Origin: Aptenodytes patagonicus
Taxonomy: Eukaryota > Chordata > Aves > Sphenisciformes > Spheniscidae
Direction of reading: 5' to 3'
DNA: 64,000 nt
NCBI RefSeq assembly: GCF_965638725.1
Contig: NC_134963.1
Span: forward strand, 7,943,501-8,007,500
The translations under genes and the position numbers were made by a program. Shown here piece after piece: positions 37,398-47,600 of the stretch. Position 1 is the stretch's first letter, and each line of letters begins with the position of its first letter. The notes beneath the pieces are model-generated. The model saw only the letters and a list, made by a program, of their open reading frames with translations, had not been told where the DNA came from and did not search any database.

Positions 37398-40300
37398 CTT
37401 GACAGCAAAATCCCTTTGCAGCAGTGTCTTGCTCACGCTGTTTGGATAGGGCTTGATGACAGTATTGATTTCTAAGCTTGTTAAACAAGCTGCACTTGCT
37501 GGAAAAGGTCCCCTCCCGCTCTGTCCCCATGTGGGCATAATGCGTGCTGATTTAACCTCTTAGTCGCCATGTGAAGAATAGAGATTTCAGGGCATTCAGA
37601 CTTATCAAGACTTTTGCTGTGGATTCATATGGAAAAGGGAGCACGTACAGCACAGAGACGGGTCCCCACAAAACCTGCTGTCCTACAGCCCTGCACAGCC
37701 GTGTCCGCAGTGCCAATGCTGGGAAGAGACTTCAGCCCCTGGGCACGGCAGGTCTGGCAGGGCAGGGGATGATGCTCTGTCCTGGAGCGCTATAGGAATG
37801 GCTCCGCGAGGCTCCTTGGGGGTTTTAAATATTATTGTTTTCCTTTCTCGAAAGAGGGAACCTTCTGCCTGGGTTGACATCTTGAAAAAAGGGGCTGAGC
37901 AGCATACCCAGGGTACAGGAAAAGGAATGTTCTAAAAATTAAAGGGAAGAGAAACAATAACAAATGATCCCAAGAGGATGCCCTGCCAGGGAGTCCTTGA
38001 AGGGGAAATAGCCAGCGATCACGGTCACCACCACTTGAAAAGACCAAGTAATTATTTATGCTGTCGGCCCGGCTCAGGGACAGCTGTGGCTTCTCCGGTG
38101 TCTCGGTGAGAAGTGCCGTGGTGACCCGGTGCTGCCATCCCCACCACCCGAGCAGCCTTTCTGCTTCCCCGCTGCAGGTCTGCGTGCAATTCCCGGGCTG
38201 GGGAGGGATGGGGGAGCTGCCAGCTGAACTCTGCCTGTGTTTTTTGGCAGAACAGGAAGATATTCTTGGAGTCAGGCTGGGGAGTGAGCGGACACCTGCA
38301 TGCTGCCGCTTGCTGCCGGGCTGGGCTTTTCTTTCCCGGTGTAAAATTTCCATTTGGAAGCTTCTGGGGAGTGAGATAAGAGCGGGGTGATGCTTCTCTG
38401 CTTCAAAGCAGAGCAGCTCACCTCTCCACGGGAGAGTCTTTCCAGGTTTCTGTGCCTGGCTGGGAATGTGGCCGCCTGCCTGGACATCACTATTTGCTGT
38501 GAGTTAATTATTGCAGATCGAACGAAAATCACTGCTGGAGGCTGCACCTCTCAGGCTGAGCTGGGGGCTGGTATCCATTATCTCCTTATATAAAGTCTGG
38601 CACGGGGTGGTTATCCTCGGTCACCGGCTGGGGCACGGAGGTGAGACCCAGTGCCACGGGGATGGGCTGGGCACCGGGCCCCTGTTGGTCCCTGTTTGGG
38701 CTCCCCAACCCGCCTTGGTGATGTGCCCATGCATGGGCACATCTTGCTGCACCCAGCCCAAATGCCCTTGGAGTTGCTTATTTTGGGGGTGCAGCGTTGC
38801 CTCCACCAGCCCACCCCGTGCGTTGCTGCAGGTGCCTGGAGGAGCGAGTGCGGGGCGTGCAAAGACCCCGGGTTTGCAGCCGCCATCTCGCACCCCTTCC
38901 TCTTCGGCTGGCGGCTGCGACAGCCCAGGCATCTCAGCCTACGGCCGTGGGAAATGGGAAGTGGAGAGACTCTATTTTAATACACCGCTGTGGGTTGGTG
39001 ACCTAGAAAAGCAGCTCGGAGAGCAAGAGTGTGAAGTCCAACCTCCCCCGCTGCAAGCGTGGCTGCCATGCCGCCGAGCACAGGGTGACCTATATAAAGC
39101 GATGGAAGAGGCGTCGGGGGGTGCTGGTCCCCCAGCCCCAGGGCTGCAGCTCGGGACCCTTCTGTGGGCACGCCGTGTCTCTGAGCACCATTGCCCGGGG
39201 CTTCAGAGGGGATGGGAGACGGACAAACCTCCTTCGTTTGGCGAGGATGTGGCGTAGCAGGGCGCGCAGGGATGCAGCGGGTTGGAGGCAGGCAGGTGCC
39301 TCTGGCCGCCGCGGGACGGAGCGGGTCCGTCCCGGCGCTGGAGAGGTGTTACCAGCAGCGACAACTGTTGTTATCGAATATATATTGGCAATGCAGCGGT
39401 ACAGCCGATGCTCTGTGTTCGTTAGTACAGCCGATGCTCTGTGTTCGTGGGTTGAAGGGGAGATAAAGCTCCTTCCTCCCCTCTTTTTAATGCGCCCTAT
39501 TGGAAATAATTTAAATAATTTAAAGCTTACGGGCACGTGCTCCTTGCAGTCTCTAAAATGATATGAAGCCCAGTTGTTCTCAGCTGAAACCAGTAAGTTT
39601 CTGAAACGCTGTATTCAGCCGAGTGGAAGACATGCCAATTAATTAAATCAGTAAATAAGTTATACTAATCCCATTAACAAAAGAAGAGCTGGAGATTAAA
39701 TCTTTTATGGCACTTACTGAAAAATTAATGCAGGCAGTCTTTTAGGAAATGTATTCTTCCCCTCACCTCGCCAAGGATAATAGTGCAGTTATATAGGACA
39801 GAACGTTATCAGAAATGAAAAATGAATGTAAAACTAGCACATATCTTATTAAAAGAGTGTAATGAGCTGCCTACATGATTGAGCTGGGCCTGCTGAGCTT
39901 GGGGCTGTGCATTGCTGCTGAGACCGTGGGCTGAGCCCCCCGGCTGGGCTGGAGGTCCAGGTCCTGTTGGTGCCACCGCAGGGGCTGCGGGAAAGGGAGA
40001 TAGGGGTGCTGGCAAGGGATTTGGGGTCCCCGTGGGTTTTCTTGGGACTTGGTGACCGCAGGGTGAGGCGGTAAGTGGGCTGGGGAGGGGGATTTTCTCC
40101 TGGGGTTGCCAGCAGCAGGGATGGGTGGGAGCGGGGTGGGATGGTGAAGTCCCCTCGCTGCAGGTGCTTTCCTGCATCTCCGGCAGGGATGGGGCCGGGA
40201 TGGGGCCGGCGAGGGCTGACACACTGCAGAGAGGTGCAGGGGATGGTTAAAAATGTCCTGGCATCCTCACAAGGTGCTTTTCCACCTCTGTTTCTCCAGC

Positions 40301-43300
40301 CACTGCTTCTGCAGAAGAGAAAATCCCGTTACCAGCTCTCGGAGCAGCTGGGTATCCCTGTGGCACCCCGGCACCCAAATCAAGTGACAAGGGGGGAAGC
40401 TTGCTTTCCTTTCCTTTTTAATTTCTTTTTTTTTTTATTATTCCAGCACTTTAATCGAGGGGATTAATTGAGGATGTTTCCTCTGGCTTGTGCCTTGCTC
40501 ATTACTTTCTGAGCCGGCTGGAGGTGGGGTTAGAGGGGGACAAGCTGTTCATTAAATTGCGTGGATCCAGCTGCATCCCGCACAGGTCCCAGGGGAGAGC
40601 CCAAGGGATGGTTTTCTCCTGCTCTGGCCTAAATCTTGGCTTGGTGTTTTGTCCTTTTGAAAAAGTAGGTGCAAACTCTCTGGTCCCCAAAGTGCTGGGC
40701 ACAACCTCCCTGGTTTCAGCTGCCAGGGTCCATCCTGCTGCTCGGAGAGCTCGGGCTGGTGCTCATCACCCCCTTCTCCATCCTCCTCTCCCTCTTTTCT
40801 CCTCCACCTCTTTCTCCAAAGCACAATTTAATGGAGAGGAGCCACGCTGACTGCGCTGGACAGCTGGTTATGGATTTTGGGTGTCAGGAGGTGGATCCTT
40901 TCCCATCTCTCTTGCATGTCAAATAATTAAGTCAGCACTAAAGCACTAAAGGGTTTAGTGCGGAGGAGAGCATGTGCTAAGGCAGTTGGCGGTGAGTTAC
41001 GATGCAGCAAGCGCGTGTTTCTTGCTGTCACATCCTGGGGAGCTCCTGGGGGCATCCATTGGGATCTGTGGCCAGGAGGGCTTGGGGAGGAGCAGCTCAG
41101 CTTTTAGCGATTTACAGAAGCGAAAAATGCTCTCTTGGGTGCCCCAGCTGCCATTAATAATTTTAATTTAACTCATGCAACCATGCTTGGAGCTGCGACT
41201 GCGAGGGGAGTGCTTGACGTGCTCCTGGTTTATTTTTCCTGGTATTGGAATCAGTGACAGCAGCTGTTATTCAGCCCTGAGCTTTTGTGTGCTCGAGCTC
41301 TGAGAGTTTATAGATTTCCACTGGAATGCTTTTAATCCTAACTAAAAACGTTGAAGAAAAAATGTTGTATAAAGCTCATATTCCTTTTTCCACGGGACTG
41401 CCTGACTCTGCAGACATCGGAGGGATAACCCCGGCCTGGCGCTGGCCGACTGCTCCCTATCTCCTGTCCAGCACTTCAGTCAGATGCAACTAGTTGGGCT
41501 GTAAAACAAGGGGAGAGATTTCCTCCCGGAGCATCCGAGCAGCGGTGCAAGGGTGGCAATAGCTGAGTCAGCAGTATGGCACGTGCCATGCTTTTGATGC
41601 TTTAATTTGCCAGTGCGGCCGTGTTTTCAGTGCCCTGCCATCAGACTGTGCTTGTGCGGCTGCGCTGCCCAGGGGAAAAGCGCTCTGTCCCCAGCTCCAT
41701 CCCCGGCACCCGCTGCGGCTGAGGACGGGAGATGGCTAGAGGTGAAGCAGAGCCCGGCCCTGCTGCCTCCGGGTCTGGTGCTGATTTGATGCCTGGGGCT
41801 GTCCGTAGCCATGAACTCAGTTTTATTCCTTGATTATTCCCATTGAAATCAGTGGGGTTGCCGATGGTAATAAACCCAAGACCGCAGGTACCGCAGGATG
41901 GAGGCTTGCTCTGTGCAGCGGTGCCCTGGGTGCATCCAGCCCGAGCTTCTCCGACCTCGAGCAGGGAAACGCTGCTCTGCTCTATTAACCTCCAGGAGTT
42001 TTGCCTCCACGCTTGAACTTTAGCGTGCGGGCAGGAGCTGCCGGTGCACGGTGCCGCTGCTGAGCTCCATCCGAGCCTCCGGGCAGGATGGCTCTGGGGT
42101 TGAACGGAGCGTTTTGCTGCGTGCTGAGTCGGATCACAAGGGGAAATATGACAAATCCTGGAGAATTAGAGGGCTTGCGGACATAAAAATAAACCGGAGA
42201 GGAAATAAATAAATAAAACTCCCGTGCTTTGATCTGCTGCAGGAGATGCCAGACTGCCAAAATGTATTTATAATTCAACAAAAATCAAACTGGCTCTTTT
42301 ATTTTTAGAAGATGGGCTAAAAAAGGGGAGTGAAAGTGGCAGGTATTCAGAACAGAGAATTGCAGGTGTTGCTTTTTTCCTTTCTGGAAAGCAGGTTTTA
42401 GATCTGATTTTCCAATTTCTGCACATGCTGCTTCTTTTTGTGAATCTCCAAGGAAGGTGTCAAGACATATCAGCTTGAAAGTACTATGCTCGTCTCTCCA
42501 ACCACTTTGCATAAGTGAGGCATTCTCTCTCTAAATAGTTGAGCCTGGAAGAGAAGAAGATGTCCATCAATGAATGCCAATCAAGATTCAACCTTGAGTG
42601 GTGGAATACTTTCCTCGCTGAAGGCAGGAACATGCTCCATCCTTCAAGAATTTCTGTCTCTCCAAGGATTTCTTTTTAAATCCAAAAAAGTAGGATTTTC
42701 ATGAAAGGCTTACTTGCAACTGGTTAAAAATCTTTTATATATACGCGGTGAAATCCAGCTATAGGAATGAGAAACTTTCCTTCCCCCCCGACTCAGGCAT
42801 CCTACCCTTGGCCATGGCTGAGCGTTGCTCAAAGCCTGTCGGTCTCCTCCTGCTCGCAGAGGCAGCCCAGGGCCATGTCTCACCCCCTCGGCTTTATCTC
42901 GCAGCATCCTTTTATCCAACTTTTTAATTAACTTTCCCTCCTTGGCCTCTCGTGCTGAGATGTCAGGCCAGCTCTGATTTCCGATCCATCTTGCCGGCAG
43001 ATGATCCGTCCACCTTGCTTCACCTGGCAAGAGATGATGCAGGAGCAACTGGCAGGAGATCTTCTGGAAAGTCATGAAAGCCCAAGGATGTTACGGTTCC
43101 CCGCTGGAATATCAAGAGTAGGTAAGATGGGGCTGCTAGAGCTGATGAACTTGGCACGAAAGCACATTTGCGAGCTGGGCTCCATCCCAGCCCGGCTCCA
43201 GCTCGCTCCCGGCTGTGAGCTGAGTCCCCCACCCTCCGCATGGTCCCTGCTGCAGGGGGAGGGAGGTCAGAGTTTTCTGGCTGGGCGGGTGGGTTCAGGC

Positions 43301-43822
43301 TGCTGCCCCTTTCAGTTTATAAAGCCATGGGTGCCTCAGCTCAGGAATTGGGTTCCCTCTATGCTCTAAATCACCTGTTTTCCTGGTTCCCTGCAGTAAC
43401 TATCCCTGCAGACAGGATCGGTGCTCTCCCGAAGGTCTGAGCGGTGCTGAAGTCGTGTAGAGCTCGGCCAGAGGCAGTGTGTTCCCCGCCTGCGCACGGG
43501 GCTCAGGTTGGTCTGATTAGGGTTAATCTGGGCAAGGGCTACCGGGTTGTGGGATCCCCCTGTGCTGCTTAAACCCGAGTGTGTGGGCCGAAACCCCAGT
43601 GATGGGGAGCCCGGCCAGGCAGGCAGCTCCCACAGCTTTTGGCTGATGCTGCAGGCGGTGCGTGGGGGAAGCGCCTGCCCTGCTTCGGGCCCTCACGTGC
43701 AGGTGGGGGGATGCTGGTGCAGGCAGCTGGGGGTCTGCGGGCAGGGCTGGGGGAGATGCCCAAAGCTCAGTCTCTCCCAGGGGGTGCGTGTGTGGGTGTG
43801 CAAAAAACTGCTGTGTCCTTCA
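37398..43822. other. Intergenic DNA between the solo LTR and the RPH3A promoter region
   Basis: No supported gene. Points of note are a small CpG-rich patch at about 39,190-39,350, a 26-bp-period tandem repeat next to it, and an AT-rich islet at 39,545-39,880. Long frames here (for example 38511-39257) have no recognisable domain and are overlapped by frames on the other strand. Confidence 0.5.
39399..39448. repeat. 26-bp-period tandem duplication
   Basis: A 24-bp block starting GTACAGCCGATGCTC occurs at 39399-39422 and again at 39425-39448 with no mismatch. Confidence 0.9.
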
Positions 43823-43935
43823 AGGGTGGGGAGGGAGGGGATGGGAGAGGGGATGGGAGAGGAGGAAGAATGGGAGAGGGGGAGGGATGGAGAGGGGATG
43901 GGATGGGATAGGGGAGAGGATGGGCAGAGAGGAGG
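43823..43935 (+). repeat. Purine-rich GGGATGGGAGA minisatellite-like tract
   Basis: About 113 bp is almost entirely G and A with occasional T, built from degenerate units such as GGGGATGGGAGA. It lies directly upstream of the CpG island. Such tracts can adopt quadruplex or triplex forms and are common in core-promoter upstream regions. Confidence 0.8.
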
Positions 43936-43959
43936 TGCCGCTGCCTCTAACCCCCCCAG

Positions 43960-44640
43960 CAGCTCGCTTGCGGGAGCCGGGGGGGGGGAACACGACCCGC
44001 CCCGCTTTTGCAAAGGGGCTGCGCCCCGGGGCGGGGGCGGCTCCCCGGGGCGGGCAGCGGAGCGGGGCCGGCCCCGGCCGTGTCCCCTCCCCGCGCCGTC
44101 CCCGCGCCGCTCCGCAGTGCTGCCGGCGGAGCCGCGCTGCGCCGAGCCCGGCCCAGCCCAGCCCTGCGCGGGGGGAGAGGCCGGCGGCGCCGCGGCCCCC
44201 CCGGCCCGGCGGGACCCCGGCCCCAGGTAAGGGGGCGTCGGGGCCCCCCCGCGGCGCTGGAGCCGGGTGTGGGAGCGGGGAGAGCGGCAGCCGGGGGCGG
44301 GGGTGGGGGGGAGAGGTGTCTCGTCGCTCCTCTTCCCCGGGCTGGAGCCCCGGGGCGGGCAGGGGGGAGCCGGGGGCGGCCCTGGGGGTCCCCGCTCCGG
44401 AGGGGCAGGGGTCGGGATGCAGATCCGGGGATGCTCGGCCAAAGGCAAATCCCCTCGCACCCTGCTCGCCTGCCTGCAGGGAGCCGCCGGCCGGGGAAAG
44501 TTGCAGCGTCCCGGAGCTGTGCGGGCGGTGGGTGACCTGCCCACGGCCGCGTCTCCCGTGGGAAGCCGGTGGCAGCAGCCGGAGCTGGCACCCGGCTTGT
44601 GCACGGAGCTGGCATCGCCCCTTCGGCGCGTTGTTGCAGG
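43960..44640 (+). promoter_or_regulatory. RPH3A: CpG island, probable RPH3A promoter
   Basis: This is the most GC-rich and CpG-dense stretch of the window, with GC boxes (GGGGCGGGG near 44,033), no TATA box and a splice donor inside it at 44226/44227. It is placed 5' of the RPH3A coding exons with no other gene between, so I take it as the RPH3A promoter. The exact start of transcription cannot be read from sequence. Long frames on both strands here are products of high GC and are not counted as genes. Confidence 0.75.
43990..44226 (+). other. RPH3A: RPH3A probable non-coding first exon (start approximate)
   Basis: The right end is a good donor, GGCCCCAG followed by GTAAGG at 44227, inside the CpG island. 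The left end is arbitrary because the start of transcription is not visible. The ATG used for the protein lies in a later exon, so this exon would be 5' UTR. Additional untranslated exons in between are possible. Confidence 0.55.
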
Positions 44641-47600
44641 TGGAGGGTTGCTCTGGTTGGTGCTTTTGGACTTCGCCGTGTGCGGGCAACTTTTGAGCAT
44701 GTTGGGCATTTGGGGTTTTTGAATCCCTGAAATTGTCTCTTGTCCCTGTCCCTGGAATATGAACAGCGAGAGCCGCGATGGCAGCGGGAGCTGAGCCCCC
44801 TCCCTGGGTGCCTGCCAGCGGCGGGGTTCAGAGACCGTCCTGGCCCCGGAGCGGAGAGCGTGCTGCGAGGGTGCTTTGGGTTTTCTGCTCCCCGTTAGGG
44901 CTCTGAAAGGGCATCGCTGGCTGGCTCAAGGGCTTTAGCAGGTGCCTTCTCTGCTCCTTTCCCAGGACAGACAAAAGTGTTGCAAACGGCATTAAAACCT
45001 ATTTGGAGTCGTAGCCTGAAACCTCCTGGAGGCAAATCCAGCCACCTCGGAAAATAGGCTGAGGCTGCTAATGCTGCTGTTCCCAGGGACAGGTTGTTTC
45101 AGAGGGGGGACCCGATTATCTTTCTCGCTGGTGTCTTTCTATTAATTCTGGTTTCAGGTATAAACTGGAGCAGCAATTTGTCTTTGAGCAATTAACACTT
45201 CTTCATTTCACTGCTAAACAGCTCTGAGCAAGGCGACTGCCCTGAATGTGGCTCTGCTTTGGGCTTGGTCCATGCTTCACTGTCCCTGGGATCTAAAAAG
45301 TGTGTGTGGGTCAGCCTGATCCCCCCTTCTCGGGAGGCTGCAATAAAAAAAAGATAATACGGGGATTCAAAACGTGGACAATTGGCTCCAGGGATGCAAA
45401 GATGATAACAGATGAACCATTTGCTTTAATTACTGGTATCAAAAGCCCAGGCTGCAGCTTAGCCTGAAAATAAATATTGTTAATGTTGTGATACTGGGCT
45501 TTATTTCATGATGCATCATTCATTTGGTAGGGATTTAGTGAGCTGCTCGCTTTTGCTGTAGGGGCTGACTCAGGAGATCTGCGTTCAGCCCTTCCGTGGG
45601 GATCAGCCTGGGGCATGTGGGGCTGTGGGGCTGAGCCCCACATGCTGAATTGGGGATTGCTGTGGCATCCTGTGGGCACTTTGCTGGGCATCCCCCAGGA
45701 GAGTCGTGCTGGGTGGGCGATGCTCGTCCGCAGCAGCCCCGCAACTGGGCGAGTGTCAGCCGCCTCCAGCAGAGCTGTGCCGGCTCCGTGCCATGCGGCG
45801 GGAGCTGTTTGCCATCACCTGTGTGTGTGGTCTGTGGGATGGGCTTCCAGCAAAGCCCCCCTGCATCAGACCCACCAACCCTGTTAGGAGCAACCCACCT
45901 GGGTGCAAATACCATCCCCTGCTTGGCATTGGCTCCAGCCTGCTGTTCGGCTTTCTCCTCCTTCGCAGTCTTGCTTTTGCACTGCCCCGGCTCCCGAGGA
46001 GAGCCGAGAAGTGTGCTGAATGTGGAAAAAGCACGTTTTATTTGTGGAAGCACCCTTTGCAGTGAGGGTGAAACCCAGGAGCCCATTGCGGAACTCTGCT
46101 GCGCCTCCGTGGCCGCGTGGGTACGTGTGTGCTGGTGTTAAATATTCCCCAGTATTGGAAAGGGCAAGGGGAGGAAAACTGCTGAGGAAGGGTGAGGGGA
46201 CTCACAGCTCTGGAGTGTCTTTTTGTGCTTAAGTTTTGAGGGACTTTCTCTGGGACCTGAAAATGAGATGGTCCTCCGTGCCCGCTGCAGGTCCCGGCGG
46301 CTGTGCTGGCAGCAGAGACCCTCTGCTTGCTCGCCAGCGCTGCTGGTGGCCCAGGCCCGGTGCCCTCCTCCTGCCTGCAGACAGGTGACGATGTCACTGC
46401 AGTCATTGCCAATTAGTGATAATAGGTAATGAATCACTCCAGGTGGTCCCAGCCGAGCACTCAAGGTCTGGGCGGGGAGGAGAGCTCTGCTCCCCGAGGC
46501 AGTGCCCCCAGGACCAGCCTGATTAATTCCCCCATCCTCCTTAAAGCTGGAGACTGGGGAGTGGCTGGGGCTAATGACCATGATGGTTTATAACGTTCAT
46601 GTGCTGGAAGTTGCCTCGGCTCCGTCTCTGTCGGTACTCTGTGTGGATCTGAGCAGCACCGCTCTCCGCCAGCCCCGGGAGGTGGGTACAGACTCTCCCC
46701 TTTGGGCCCAATGTGTCGGTGATGGGGGGCAGGTATGGCTGCATGAAACCAGATGCTTAATGAGGGTGTGTGGGGAGAGAAAGGAGCTGGATTTAGCGAC
46801 CGGGGAAGTTGGGAGCCCAGCGTCTCCCAGGGTGGTGCAGACGCCGAGCTGGGCAGCCGCATGCTCCTCTCTGCCAGTGGCTGGGCTCCCCGTGGCTCTT
46901 GGGGAGGGTCAGGCTGCGGTGCCAGGGGGACCCCCTCTGCACAGGCGTGTTGTGGGGTGCCTGGCTCCGCATGGCTCCTCTGCCCCAGCCTGGCCCTGGC
47001 TGGGCATCCCTGCTGCCCCTGAGGAGGGCAGGTTTGCAGCTGTGAGCATCCTTCGCCCAGGGACGTGGTCTGGGGATGGGGCACATGCCCACCCCTGGCT
47101 ATTGCACCTGTGGCGCAGCGCGATGCCGTGGTCCTCGACCACCGCTGGGGCATCTTGCGGGGACTGTCACTGCCTTTGGGAAGCAGCCCCCGGCAGAGAG
47201 CAGGACCTGCTGCCTCCGAGCACGCTTTGCATCGCTGGGCTCGTGAGTACTTCCCAGCCTTTTCACATCGCTAAACTTCCTTCAGCTGCTGCTGCCGTTG
47301 TTGCATGGGGGTCCCTGCGCTGGCACCCCTGATGGGGCCGGTTCATCCTGACGGCTCCGGCTGCGTGCTCCATCCCCAGCGGTGCCTGAATTGAGGGTGG
47401 CGTGCTGGATCGGTGCAGCAATCTGTTGCTAAGCAGCCTTCGGAGCAGCTCTGCCGTGGCAAGAGGAGCGATGGCAATGCCGCCGCTGCAATTAATAGCG
47501 CCGGGTAGGCTTGGGGTGCGCTCGGGCATTGCCTGGCCGGAGACCCCCAGCTCCAGCAGCCACGGGTGAGTCGTACAAACCCAGAAGTGATTTTTTTTTT

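Noticed and set aside
38511..39257. 248-codon open frame on the + strand
   Set aside because: No family recognised, and it is overlapped by comparable frames on the minus strand. It is not counted as a gene.
43441..43455. GGTGCTGAA, considered as part of a REST/NRSE site upstream of RPH3A
   Set aside because: Only one half-site fits; the other half does not match the consensus at either usual spacing.
43662..44709. Overlapping long open frames on both strands across the CpG island (about 340 codons each way)
   Set aside because: High GC removes stop codons on both strands. The translations are low-complexity Gly/Ala/Arg/Pro, and a splice donor at 44227 cuts the + frame.
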